The notes beneath the pieces are model-generated. The model saw only the letters and a program-made list of their open reading frames with translations, did not search any database and had not been told where the DNA came from. Both the position numbers and the translations under genes were made by a program. A DNA stretch of 64,000 bases from Pisolithus tinctorius. Taxonomy: Eukaryota; Basidiomycota; Agaricomycetes; Boletales; Pisolithaceae. Numbering within the stretch: the stretch's first letter is position 1; every line of letters starts with the position of its first letter. Positions 52,881-64,000 of this stretch are shown here, piece after piece. Location: positions 2,108,001 to 2,172,000 of the forward strand of contig JANFAH010000005.1 of the NCBI GenBank assembly GCA_024663395.1. Direction: 5' to 3'.

Positions 52881-54567
52881 TTATGGACGCAGAGGATCCA
52901 ATGCTTGACCGCCCACACCAACTGTGAGGTACACAGCATCTCCGTCTTGGTTAATGTAGAAGCAATCCTCCAGACGGATCCCCACCTTACAAACCCAGAT
53001 TAGTCAAGACGAATGGTCACACAAGGTCCCATGAATACTCACTTTGCCCTGGATATATATACCTGGTTCATTTGAGAAAGCATGCCCAGCCTTAATGATG
53101 TCGTCTGAGCCCCCTCGAAGATAAGGTGCTTCGTGATCTTCTAGACCGATCCCTGTTGACTGGTCTGTCAATCAAAGTTGAAGTGTCACAATGATACAAT
53201 GTAAGGCTGACCATGACCCAGTCTGTGGGTAAAGTACTGGCCCAGACCATGCTCAACAAGAACTTTGCGTGCCACTTCATCCACCCTGGAGGTGACGACA
53301 CCCTCCTTGGCAGCGTTGAATGCTGCAGTCTGCGCCGCATGCACGGCAAACCAGTGGCCAAGATACTCGTCCGGTACTTGAGTGTTCGGTAGGACGAACG
53401 TCTACATGCGTGTTTAACACCACTCCATTAGATCTTGGAATATGGAATGACTGACCCGAGTCACATCGCTATGGTATTCATATAGTGATCCCCCGGTATC
53501 GATTAGGATGAGATCTGATTGCCCAAGCACACGATCGGTACCAGACCCGTGGGGCAAGGCAGCATTCTCTGGAATTGTCCAATAGAACCCCAAAGATCAA
53601 AGTTGTGAGGACCCACTTACCCCCAAAAAGGACGAGCGCCCATCTATCCGTGACGCCAGCGACTGTAAGAGCTTGGTCGATCAAGTCCTTCACCTGCGAC
53701 TCGCGGATTCCAATATACATCTGTCTCTGAACAGCCCGGATAGCAAGGAGGGTGACCTTAATTCGCGTTGTAAGATTGGGACTTGAGAGCCGCAGGAGAT
53801 TGAAAATACCTCGTTAACGCACCGGAGCAAGGCGAGCTCTGCCCGTGATTTGCGTTCCCGCAGTAATGTTATCTCCAGAGGCGCCGAGGTTACATTGACT
53901 CCGGGAGCGGCCTTCTGGAAACCATCAACGATGAAATGCCTGACCATCCCATCAACGTAGATTCGGGCCGCAGCCGAGCTAGGAAGCGCATGCAATCCGA
54001 CGGCATACGGGTCTTCATCTTCTTGCCAGGAGACATAAGTGACGTTGGCACCCGGGATGGTCAACAGCTTCGCACGGGTCTCCTCAAAGGAAGGTGTAAG
54101 GACAATCACTTTTGGTACTACCTCGCCAGCCTGAATAATCGGAGAAACCATAAGCAGGAGAGGTCGCTCAGACAAGCTCCATGAGGAGCCAGATATATTG
54201 CCGAAATATTGAGCACTAGCCCCAGGTTCAGCGACATATGCAGAGGCCTTCAAAGTATGGAGTGCATGTGCCAGCTTGTGCTGACGTTCAGCGAACTCGG
54301 ACTCCGCTATTGGCTTGGCGTGTTTGCAGTGCTCCACTAGGCCTACCCATGGGTCTCCAGTCTTGCTGAAACCCCAGCGAGAGATATTGATTCCTGTGAA
54401 CCACAGCAGAGCTCCGACGGCAAACAGAGCCACAACTTTCTGCCAATGGAAGTCATTTGAAGCGGCAGGGTGCCTGTACGGTCAAAATGACGCACTCCAT
54501 TCAATCTCGAAAGTGGTCTCGCTAGAAGAGTCGTATGAGGACTATGGACGTTGTCTAGTCTCCCCAT
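52881..54567 (-). CDS. Membrane-anchored Xaa-Pro aminopeptidase, peptidase family M24
   Basis: Seven exons: 54567-54496, 54439-53810, 53756-53621, 53568-53456, 53401-53212, 53152-53043, 52985-52881; 451 residues. An N-terminal hydrophobic segment VVALFAVGALLWFTGI (residues 26-41) predicts a type II membrane anchor or signal anchor. A creatinase-N-like half follows (PLLLMVSP, VTYVSWQEDEDPYAVG). The M24 pita-bread domain carries the metal ligands: LILIDTGGSLYEYHSDVTR (two aspartates), THRLGHGIGLEDHE (histidine), FSNEPGIYI (glutamate) and GVRLEDCF-like GIRLED (glutamate). All five ligands are present, so it should be active as a dimetal prolyl aminopeptidase. The start at 54567 is the first ATG; exon 1 joins at GTGCGT..CAG. 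Confidence 0.87.
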
Positions 54568-54682
54568 GTTGTAGTACAGCTTCAATAGAGAATTTTGATT
54601 GGATCAGGCTTTTCTTAAGTGACTAAGCCACTTACTCGATCATAGTACTCTGTCACGTTGATCCCCTGAGACGCAATCACCC
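54568..54682. promoter_or_regulatory. Divergent promoter of the aminopeptidase and the AlkB-like gene
   Basis: 115 bp between opposite start codons. No specific element was identified. Confidence 0.4.
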
Positions 54683-56286
54683 ATGATGGCGGACGGCACA
54701 GACACGGACACACTGATTGCCATGGTGCTTAGTATGCTCGTGGTCACCCACCCTGGTAATGATGTTATACTTGAGGCATTGGTCGAATGCGGCGGGGACG
54801 CGCGCGCCACTGCCGATGTCATCAATGCACGGTCATACAAGACACGCGACGCGACGCCCACCAACTCAACGAAGAGAAAGCTCGCCTCATCTGACCTGAA
54901 TGGTTGGATTAATCCTGGAGCTGCAACTTCTGAAAAGCCGCCGAGCACTAAGAAACGGAAGGATGTGCAATCCCCCATTAAGCCACAGAAACTCACTGTC
55001 CCGGCAAGTTCTGCGAGTACCACAGCGAAACCCGTCGTGAATCTTATGCAAGTCTTGCGGAGCCCTCCCACGTCCAAATCTTCAGTATCGCGATTACCAC
55101 CCCTTACGCTCTCGAACCCATCTATGGTCGCGGAACACACGCCTTGTACTCTTCATACCTCCATTCTACCACCGGAACTTGCCTGCAAACTATTTTACTT
55201 CATGGTAGACTTGTCTCAGTCTTGGAAGCGCAACCGATGGTGGCTATTTGACCGGGTAGTGGAGAGCCCTCACCGGACATCGTTTTTTGTGAGGAAACAG
55301 AGTGAAGGCCACTCGTGGCACGAAGCCGCTCAGTACTGGTGTGTGACGTTTCTCCTGAGGTCTTTCTTACCAGTTGCTGAAGTGGTGCTGAAGGTACAAC
55401 GGCCGCCCTACTGATCCTCCTGATGCATTCCCGGATCTTATGGAGGAAGCCTGCCATTACATCGAAAACATTGTGAATGAAGACATACTCAAACGCGGTA
55501 GGTTGCCTCTCGAGTGGGCTGGTCACCAGCCAGGGGAAAAACTGTGGCACGCGAACGTTGCCGCCGCGAACTGTTACGAAGGCGCGAAAGAAAGCGTCGG
55601 TCCCCACTCTGACCAGCTAACTTACCTTGGACCCTATCCTACCATAGCATCGCTGAGTCTCGGTGGGTTCAACTTCTTTAATCAAGACGGCTCTTATCAA
55701 ACTCTCTAGGTACGACACGTACGTTTCGCCTACGCGAGGTGGTACCATCAGACGAAGTCAGCAAACGACAGGCCAGAACGTTCAACGTTCCCTTACCACA
55801 TAATTCTGTCAGCAGGCTCTTCCAATCCTCCTTATACTCTGATCCTTATCTGTGATATGACAGTTGATTATCATGCATGCAGCGACGCAGGAGTCGTATA
55901 AACATTCGATCCCGCCCCAGTCAGTCTTAGACCTATATCGACCACCCTATCCTCATCCATCGAGGCCGACGTCGCCGCCGGAGCCATCTAATTGCAGGAT
56001 TAACATCACCTTCAGGTTTTACCGTCCAGATTTCAATCCACAGAGCATTCCGAGGTGTAAATGTGGTGTTCCTACAATTCTGCGAGCCGATATGAAGAAT
56101 CGACACGATGGCAAGACCGACAGGTACTGGTGGACTTGCTACGCTGGCGCACAGAACGATGGGAAGGGCTGCGATTTCTGGCGTGTCATGGATATGAAGA
56201 TGGAGGGTAGAGGACCCACATTTGCTGACCGTTCTGGGGTGGCTTCGAACAATGAAACTTTTTTTCCACACCGGATCATGGTTTGA
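54683..56286 (+). CDS. AlkB-like 2-oxoglutarate dioxygenase with CUE-like and GRF zinc finger domains
   Basis: Four exons: 54683-55338, 55394-55662, 55710-55807, 55864-56286; 481 residues. The N-terminus has a CUE-like helical segment (VTHPGNDVILEALVECGGDARATADVI). The central AlkB fold shows the HxD pair in GPHSDQLTYLGPYPTIASLSLG, then TRTFRLREV, the distal histidine in QESYKHSIPP and the RxNxTFR 2-oxoglutarate contact (RINITFRFY). A C-terminal GRF zinc finger follows, with ligands in PRCKCGVP..WWTCYAG..CDFW. The likely role is oxidative repair of alkylated DNA; the GRF finger would bind single-stranded DNA and the CUE part ubiquitin. All metal and cofactor residues are present. There are two adjacent in-frame ATGs at the start (54683 and 54686). 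Confidence 0.88.
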
Positions 56287-58836
56287 GACCAGTGGTGCGG
56301 GTGTTCTGAATTTTGTTTGTGACTACATAATGTCGTCAAGGAGAAATCCAATTTACGATGCTCCCAGGGCTTCTTCTCGCAGCAGCAACGAGGCTTCTTA
56401 GTTTTCTCGCGACTGGGTAGCTTGTTTCGTTCCTGCCAAGCGTGTAATACGCGAGCTCAACTCACTTCCATTGTGATCAACACATGGCGAGGGGTAGACC
56501 GCCAATCAGCCCTTCGCCTAGTTGCGGAACGTGACAGTTACTCGATCTTGGCGCCCTTGTCGGTAGATTCGGTCGCCAAGCGCACGTCGATGGGTATAGC
56601 TTCGACAAAATTTGAATACACTGTTTCATTTCTATCATCTCACATATCATTCCACGAACATCGGCTCTACGTAAATGGTGGCGGGACTGGCACGCTGAAA
56701 CCGGATGCATACCACATCAAAGTCAGAGATCAAACCTTGGGCGGTAAATGCGGCATATATCCGTGTCGCCAGAGCCTATCATGCTCTGTGATTGCACACG
56801 CGTTCAAAGGCACCTCCTTGCTGGTGCGCCCGTCTCATCCGTGTGCCTTCGGTGACTGAGCAATCTCGCCGCGCCCTCGCAGCATGCGCTATTGCTATCG
56901 TCCAGGCACTGGGAATTTCAGTAGGTTCTGTCGCGGAGATCGATGGCCCATGCTGTCGCCTCATTGCGTATGAGGGTACTCAATTCGTGTGCTACGCGGT
57001 GAAACTTTACTTGTAACTTTATTGTTGCATATGAGTGACTCGCCGTGTTTCCATCCACAGCAGCAAACCCTCGGGTCTAGCCATTGTCCACACCTACCAT
57101 CAGAACTATGTATGACAAGAGTTCTTGATGACGAAGGAGAACAATATTTATCCGGAGTTCCTTTTTTTTTTCCCTGGCCGGTGAACCTAGTCCAAGCTTT
57201 ACTTTGCTGTGGTAAGGTGTAACATAGCGTGGGTGCGCTTCTCCTTAGACTAGACCATATCGGGGCTAATGATCTATATGACTTATGTGTAATGTTGCTC
57301 ATCGAGTATTGTTCCAGCAAGTGACGCCGGACCTGAAATGTGGCTCACAAAGAATGGCAGAGCCTAGGTCGTCAGCACAAATATCATGCTTATCAGATAA
57401 GCCAGATATCGGGCGGTGTATGTGTTGCAGTGTTTGCCGAGTTCCAATTTCAGGGACGTCAGATTCCTTACACTCTACGGAAGTCAGCGGGCTTCCATGG
57501 CCCTATATATTATACACTCCCGCATCATTGCACACGGCCTTACGTGTGTTGGCGTGGGTGTGTACTACTCGTGCCACCTTGCAATGTAAGTAAGTTTGAC
57601 CCAAAACATATATAGTTTTCTTAGCCCGCCGATTGGAGCCAATAATCAGAAATATAAGAAGCTTGCGGATACAGAATTCATAATATTTCAGCCTATCTGA
57701 TTGTGGTGAAGGCCATATGTACTAGCGCACCACCCAACACCTCAGAGATGCATTCTGACGTCGGATTCTTTGTATGATAATTTTTTAACTTTGCGGGCGT
57801 TTTTTTCTTTTCGAAACACCGTGGCGGGTGTCCTAAACGTCAGAGTGCGGGCCCCGAGAACCTCGCACGGTGGTCTTCCTTCTTGATTTCCTGATGAGGA
57901 CTTGCCGCAGTTTGTTTCAATGTCCGCGGCAAACCACGTGAGAAAACTTCCGCGTCTCCCCGACCGAACGCCTGCACAACAACTTGACTTACGAGGACTG
58001 CTATCACATTTCCATCGTTCCCAAACACGTGAAAAGGAGAGGAGAAGAAGCTGAGTATTACGATGGCTCGCATGGTCTTACAATCGGCTTCCCCAACAAC
58101 CTATGCCAAAAGGGTGAGCAGCAGCTACTAGTACTTTACCGGGTTCTGACTGCTCGGCGTATGTGCGCGTCGTGGATACCCTTTTTACCGTTTAGTTTAT
58201 CAGGAATTGGGGGCCCTCTCTTGGTACATGGGGTGTCGGCATTGGAGCTACTGCATTATTCGTGCGTACTATTCTACTTAGACTTCTTGCTCCCGTGAGC
58301 CGACTGACGGTCGTGTTTGTTATGAAGGTGCTGTCTGTGACACCGGTCGTGCGGAATGGGCTCCTTATCCAGGTCCCGGTGGTGAGTGTCTATGGTCAAG
58401 CTGTCCTTTGAGAATCGGCCCGTGTTCATTTTCCCTGCTTGCTATGCCAGGTCGGAAGCTACTTCGAGGACAAGACACCTCCATCGGACAAGCCGTTCTA
58501 AGTACTCTCACGCGTGTCTTCGATGTTACCCACATAGATTGCACTAAGCTATCAGCACGCAACCTTAGACTCCAATCCTCTTGATCAGATATCTACTATC
58601 GTTCTAGTCCGCATTGGGCTGTCTCCTTGCGGTGGCATTGTGGAGTGATGACTGTTTCATGAATGTCGTATGAACTGCCAGCTCGGATCCCTCTGAGGAC
58701 AGCCGATATGACTAGTCGGTATTGCGAAGTACATGCTATGTGCAAAATTGCCGCCTTAACGTGTTTCCAATCTTTGTGGAGTTGGGGTGGGGGTGATCCG
58801 TATCCTGGGTCCCCGCCCCTTCCGTTCCGACGGCCC
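56287..58836. other. 2.5-kb stretch without a convincing gene
   Basis: Many short frames but none I can tie to a family. Around 56480-56760 several phrases (for example GGTGTLKPDAYHIKV) look protein-like but change frame every 60-100 bp. The same is true at 57340-57590 and 58000-58560. Long introns, a decayed gene, or sequence errors could explain this. A T-run lies at 57163-57171. I would treat it as non-coding or pseudogenic until transcripts are seen. Confidence 0.4.
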
Positions 58837-60736
58837 TCATAGCTTGAATTTGACCGGATCTGATCCATCCTCTTCGCCATCACCTTTGTGCCCATCTCCC
58901 TGGTTTGAGACTGCCAATTCAACGCCGAGCATCTCCTCTAGCTGCCTGACCGCTTCTCGCGTTCCACCGATGGGCACGTCTGTATAAATCATCACATCAT
59001 ATTTCCGTCGTGCATTGTTTGAGGGCTAACGTCAGTATCAAGCATTCTTCTTGGGACAGCAGACGGAGCGACAGGTTGGTGCCACTGAGCAGATGCGCAA
59101 GCCAGGGGCAGGACACGCCCCGCCGCCGCACGCAATAACGAACGAAAAGACCACTCACGTATAGTGACCATCCCAAGGTCCTTGGCTGTCTTGAGGTTGC
59201 TTCCGAGGCGATTAGACCTTCAGCATGCGCCCTCCAGCGTGGTCTTTGAATTTGAGGAAACTCACCTGCCTATATCATCGAGGAAGATAACCTCGTGAGG
59301 ATGCATACCACTCTCCTGACACGCGTGGAGATAGAATTCGGGATCCGGTTTGCTATACCCATTCCAACGGTCCGGGGATGCGGTAATTCGTCAGTTTAGT
59401 TACTCAAAATGTGAAGGAAGAAGACGGCCGAAGGGAGGTTGTAGAGAAGTGTCCATGGGAGCAGTGTAATAGGAAGTCTGGAAAGAGGCGGTGGCAGACA
59501 AGTCTCCGACGTACCGGAGGCCAACCTCACTCGAATCAAAGAAGTGATGGAAGAGGGCTCGAAGATGGCTTGGGACAGGTCCGTCCTGCCAGCCCAAATA
59601 TCTCAGTTCAGATTCTGATATTCCGGCAGCTGACAACGCCTGTGCTTGGTGTTGGTCCCCAGTGCCGTGATGTTCATTTACCACAGGGGCGGTCCCAATA
59701 ATATGTGCCCCGAAGTTGTTGGTGAGCGCAATGATGCGCCACTTGCCTGCTTCTGTGGAAGTGTATCAGTGGATGTCAATGAATATTATCGCCGCAAAAC
59801 CAGTTGATACGGAAATATGTGACAGGCGAGGGGCACAAAAAAGGGGCAGTGGAAAACACTGTACCTCGAAGCCTTTGGATTGCTGTCACGATATGCACAT
59901 CATATGACGCTCCTGTGCGCATCATTCGACCAAACAACTATGTACATGCATCAACGGTTGTGCATGTGCAATGTTGCATGCACCCCCAAAACGGAATTTT
60001 GAAAGTTAACAGCAAGTGAAAACAGTTTAGTGCCGATGACGAGACGAAGAAGCCGCTTTTAGCTCACATCACGACCATCGATGTCAAGGTATGCCGGAAG
60101 TTCCGCTTCGTCTGATTATTGATAAGTACCGTGTCACCCACCACAATAGTAAAATATGATATGATGCCATGAAGTCGGGTGACAATCGACGTTATGTGGC
60201 GTCAAGCTTTTGTGTATTATCATGAGTTCCGGGACGTATGTACGAACTCACCGTTTAAACCTTTGCGCAAACAATAGCGACTATACCATTCATTGCCGTT
60301 CTCCACGTTTGACAGGTCCTTACTGAACGCGGCGTAGAACTCGTGGAGGGGTATCTCGCCTCGTTCAAATCGCTGCCACGCGCCACTTGGTCCCCGGGAG
60401 GCTCTAGACACTCAGGTCTGTCATTCTCCCTCCGACACGCGAACAATAGAAGATAGGCGAACATGGAGACGTTGAGATAGTTTGGAGGCAGATTCTTCTC
60501 TCGCTCATACTCCGCAATTGCGACGAAGGGACTCTTGAGAACGACGCCACCGATCTGGGTCATTTGTTTGATTTGACAAGTGTGGCATGTCGTCGACAAT
60601 TCAACACCAACACCGAAACGTGCCGATGCCGCATGTCCCGCCGGTGCATGTGACGAAAAGCTGTCAAGGATGATCTAAGGTGCTGGGACTTGGAACTTAC
60701 GTCAAACATGATGGCCTTGATGTGAGGTAAAAGCAT
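58837..60736 (-). CDS. HAD-superfamily phosphatase, soluble epoxide hydrolase N-domain/ACAD10-like
   Basis: Nine exons: 60736-60701, 60554-60463, 60403-60252, 60111-60068, 59937-59865, 59752-59515, 59352-59266, 59199-59159, 58979-58837; 301 residues. Motifs are IMFDIGGVV at the N-terminus (motif I, where the second aspartate is replaced by glycine-type IGG), RFERGEIPLHEFY, WRIIALTNNF (motif II), SSEVGLRKPDPEFYL (motif III lysine) and EVIFLDDIG (motif IV). In this subfamily the catalytic DxD reads DIG, so activity on phosphoesters is uncertain. Introns of 110-180 bp are longer than elsewhere in the window. The frame is intact throughout. It is divergent from NOP16. Confidence 0.85.
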
Positions 60737-61177
60737 AACGATTGCCCACGCACGCCAAAATATTGTTCTAATGATAATCGTTTTAGTGGTACGGCCGGCG
60801 GTAGGTGAGAGGGGACAAAGATTGTGGAGGGTCAGCTTGACATGTGAGCTCAGCTATCCGTGGCGCCTCCATTCACAAGGAGGGCGAGATCACACGGAAT
60901 CTGCGGATTGGCAACTTGCCGAGTTGGCTCGGTGGAGCCGCCGGGAGCTCTGATACCAATCCGACCACAACCAAGCTCGCAAACGGGGGATGGATCTATC
61001 AAAAACGCGATATCAGTGACCTCTGCACTTACTTGGTAGTAGTTTGGTAGTATGTCTAGCCTCGTATTCCGAATATGAGAGGGGTCTTGCCGCCACCGCG
61101 TCTCCGTGATCGGACAGACAGCCCGATTTGGACAGCAGCGCGTGTCGCTGAAACTCTTCCTCCACTACGATACGTGC
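60737..61177. promoter_or_regulatory. Divergent intergenic region of the HAD phosphatase and NOP16
   Basis: About 440 bp between starts, with no gene seen. It should hold both promoters. Confidence 0.4.
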
Positions 61178-62214
61178 ATGGCCAACCCTCGTCAACGCCG
61201 CAAGAGAAAATCAGGCCATGCGCCCATATCGCACTCAAGACGGGCGAAGAAAATGTTGAAGAAAATGCCCAGTGAGTACTTACCCATCACCTTTTTGTTG
61301 TTAGTTTTTCCTCTCTGTCAGCCATGCTGTGCGGCGTGCAAGTGTTACTGAACTACACGTTTGTGCTTTTTTTCTAGCTATACGTGGTCCAAAAACGCTA
61401 CAAGATGCCTGGGACAAGACAAAGACAGTCCGCCAAAAGTAAGTGTGATCCCTGCCTCTCTTTTCTGTCCTTGTTCCACACTTTTGAGTGTCTGTCACGA
61501 TCTGACCGTGTTTTCGTGTGATCTATTCTTTGTAGTTATCTAGCATTTGGCCTGCAGCATACCCTTAATCCCATCCCATCCGGCGGCACCGAAGTGGACC
61601 TTCGACAAGGTTGTCCCGATAGAGTTAAGACCGAAGTTCATAGCTGTCACGAAGGCGAGAAGGATCCGGATGGACTTTCTGTCGTGAAGAAAGTTGTGCC
61701 CAGTGGGTTTGGAAGGATCGTGCGAGACGAGACCGGTGTGGTAATCGGGGTCGAGCTTGCTGAAGACGAAGAGCGGGGGCCGGTGCCAGATATGGAGACG
61801 CTAGAACCATGTGCAGCAGACGCCGACCGGCAGGTGTGGGCACAAGGGGGCACTGCGGACGACAATATGACGAGCCCCGCGGAGAGTGGTGTTATCAGAA
61901 GTAAGTGGGCTTACTCGATCACGAAGATGTGTCATGACTGGTTTTGGACCGTGTTTCGTCGTCGATTCGGGCGCTGATCGATATCGTTGAATGTGTTAAC
62001 AGGGCTCGAAAGGCTTTCGGAGCATACGGAAGTCAGGGTGCGGCATACGTCACAAGGCGAGCGGATGTATATGGCACGGCTGGCCAAGAAGTATGGCGAT
62101 GACTACGAGAAGATGGCTCGAGATCGGCGATTGAATCCGGAGCAGAAGACAGTCGGGCAGTTGAAGAGAGCAGTCGGGAAGGCCGGTGGCATCGCAGAGC
62201 TTTGCAGGGAATGA
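61178..62214 (+). CDS. NOP16: Nop16, 60S ribosome biogenesis protein
   Basis: Nucleolar assembly factor of the large ribosomal subunit. Four exons: 61178-61271, 61378-61438, 61536-61900, 62003-62214; 243 residues. The N-terminus MANPRQRRKRKSGHAP, the SRRAKKMLKKMP segment and IRGPKTLQDAWDKTKTVRQNY are typical. The middle is acidic and variable, with GFGRIVRDE. The C-terminus has the conserved helix YGDDYEKMARDRRLNPEQKT. Introns of about 100 bp are longer than in most neighbours. No defects. Confidence 0.9.
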
Positions 62215-63296
62215 CTGCAGTCGGGTGTGTGTGTGTGTGACGAGGTATGACGCCTGCGACGGATATGTCGGCGGGCCGGTCCGTGGCCTGGATGGAGGTA
62301 AATTGCGTGACATGTCACAGGTGTCACCATCCGGAGATATGCAGGATCCATGGCTGTGCGAGGGTGCGGTGGCATCGGAAGCAATTCTGGCATAACGTTC
62401 TTGTCGATCTATTCGCTACAGCACGGCGCGCGCGCTGCTTGCCGTCCGCTAACATATACACTTCGTTGATAAGACACGAGGCTAGATGATATCAGAGCTA
62501 ACTGAAATATTGTATCTGATACGGGTGGAGCCACCTGTATGAACCGGCTACTGCCAACTGGGATATATATGTGTCCTCATCAAACAATATTCTCGAGCGA
62601 TGACGAGAAGACGGACGCCGAATGACTATACATACTTTACCTTAAAATGAAATGTCAAACCGCCATATCGTCAACTGGACAAGTCATCTGTCTTTGTTTT
62701 TTTGGTCTTCGTGTGATCCCAATGATTGATTTCATCTCTTCAGCCGTGGAAGTTTCGTGCCCCACCGGGTAACGGCTACCTTTCCTCCATTGGTCAAAGT
62801 GGTTCCACGGCAGCCACATGTCAGCTCTGCCGGAGCTATGAGTGAGAGCGCGCCTAACACACCGTGCCGTGCCCTCGATATCACCAGTCGCGTGTATTAT
62901 GCAGGGGTGACTGCAGCTGGGGCGCAATGCCGCAGGTGCGGATGAGTCGGCACAGGACGCATTTCCCATCGCTTGTTCCCAGAGGTGCCTTTCTGATAGG
63001 CGTGCCGTTTTGAATGAGATCCAACTTTTTTTTTTTTCCTGTTCAAATCACCAAATCACGGAATCTGCGATATGGTCTTCCCCTCCCATAACAGGGAATT
63101 CTCGAATTCAAGATCGCCTTCGGTTTACGACACTCGGGTTTCTCGTGTCTGGGTGGGCGTGCGTGTTTGGCTCAGAACTGTCCAATTACCGGATATCCTC
63201 CCAGTTCGATGTCCGCGCTTATAATCCCTTCTGTCCTAGTCTCGTTGTCCTTTCACGTCCCCGTCCCCTCTCTCCTTGTCCCAGCCCAGCCCTCTC
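62215..63296. other. Intergenic region with a GT microsatellite
   Basis: A short (GT)n run lies at 62224-62239, just after the NOP16 stop. A T-run at 63028-63038 and CT-rich sequence (63230-63295) precede the next start, consistent with a fungal promoter and leader. No gene was recognised. Confidence 0.5.
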
Positions 63297-64000
63297 ATGT
63301 CTCCCCGCGCCAGTTCTGCAGCTCACCGGAGCACGGCTTCTGCCGCTGCACCCTACCCTAGACGCGCCTCCGGTCAACCAAAATCAACCAGACAACAATT
63401 CTCTGCGTGTGGGGCATGCCGCATGCGAAGGTCTGTCTGTCTTCTCAAATGCCCGCCGTCCCCAAGTCCCTGATCCCATCCGATTCCAACAGAGTGCGCT
63501 GCGATCTGAAGGACCTTGCCCCCACCACAACTCCGGACGGCGCACAACAACCCTCCTGCTCAAACTGCAAAGAACGTAACATCAAATGCGTGTATGTATT
63601 ACCCCTTCCCTTTTCCATGTCCTTCACATCTCATACTACGTTCGTAGGGACGAATTTGCCGAAGTCAAGGCTGTCAAATTGCTCAGACGCGGTCGCCGAC
63701 TGCAGCAAGTAGAGTGCGTGTTTATCACGCCTCTGTCGATCGCGTCCCTCCTCATCGTTCCGTGACTACAGGGCAGTATATGGGAAAGTCACAGATGCTC
63801 CATCCCCTACGCAACACGCGTCCACTCCAACCTCCGCCTCATCAAATCTACAACAGTCCATCATTCCTCAGCTCAAGATTGAGTTTCTGAGTTCCACCTT
63901 CTTTCGGAGATTCTGCGCCCAACGTACGCGTGTCCTTACACATGACAAATTAGTCTCTCAACTTCTCGTGTTTCTAGGCCCAGTTATAGAGCCCACTGAG
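63297..64000 (+). CDS. Zn(II)2Cys6 transcription factor, 3' end beyond the window
   Basis: The gene starts at the ATG at 63297 (MSPRASSAAHRST). Exons: 63297-63430, 63493-63591, 63648-63713, 63772-63923, 63978->64000. The binuclear zinc cluster is CGACRMRRVRCDLKD..PSCSNCKERNIKC, split by the first intron and with a long loop between the two halves. It is followed by a basic linker, KAVKLLRRGRRLQQVEAVYGK. A Ser/Thr/Pro-rich stretch and the start of a middle region (FLSSTFFRRFCAQRPVIEPTE) follow. It is a nuclear DNA-binding regulator; the target genes are unknown. Every junction keeps frame. Confidence 0.88.

Noticed and set aside
62224..62239. GT microsatellite as a functional element
   Set aside because: A short simple repeat just after a stop codon; nothing else supports a role.

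Overview
The window is nuclear DNA of a filamentous basidiomycete, most likely an Agaricomycete. Genes are dense and lie on both strands. They are cut by many introns of about 45-60 bp with GT..AG borders and CTNA-type branch sites. Several genes are fungal-specific (Pom1-type kinase, Chs4/Skt5 activator, Zn2Cys6 regulator). I could not assign a genus. Exon borders were worked out by hand from reading frame, splice signals and family conservation; no transcript data were available.

Layout. 1-5.4 kb: a Pom1-like DYRK kinase cut by the left edge (+). 5.8-8.1: DDX41-type RNA helicase (-). 8.3-9.9: an SDA1 fragment and a kinase-like pseudogene. 10.1-12.8: SDA1 (-). 13-14.1: a second kinase-like pseudogene. 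14.5-17.1: a head-to-head pair of an RGG-tailed protein (-) and phosphoglycerate kinase (+), both carrying apparent one-base insertions. 17.3-19.8: PHD-JmjC histone demethylase (+). 20.1-22.5: prenylated Sel1-repeat chitin synthase activator (+). 22.8-23.5: PITH-domain protein (+). 23.6-25.5: polynucleotide kinase/phosphatase (-). 25.8-28.1: 6-phosphofructo-2-kinase/fructose-2,6-bisphosphatase (-). 28.2-28.9: PIG-X (+). 29.0-29.8: Rho GTPase (-). 30.0-32.3: PIG-Q/Gpi1 (+). 32.3-33.6: Sae2/Ctp1/CtIP (-).

33.6-51 kb is an accessory region. It holds a third kinase-like pseudogene, a tandem triplication of a peroxisome-type long-chain acyl-CoA synthetase (+), and a tandem pair of ZIFL-type MFS transporters (-). 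Each family has one clearly damaged member. 51.3-64 kb returns to ordinary genes: an unknown protein (+), a membrane-anchored Xaa-Pro aminopeptidase (-), an AlkB-like dioxygenase with a GRF zinc finger (+), a 2.5 kb stretch without a convincing gene, a HAD phosphatase (-), Nop16 (+), and the start of a Zn2Cys6 regulator (+) cut by the right edge.

Themes: ribosome biogenesis (SDA1, NOP16), glycolysis and its control (PGK, PFKFB), GPI-anchor synthesis (PIG-X, PIG-Q), cell polarity and wall (Pom1, Rho, Chs4), and DNA repair (PNKP, Sae2, AlkB). The most striking signal is in the acyl-CoA synthetase family. The reading frame through the EGYGMTE motif can be kept only by a one-nucleotide exon, CAG|G|GTAAGC, flanked by two normal-length introns. 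It is conserved in all three paralogues, which also share a 7-nt microexon.
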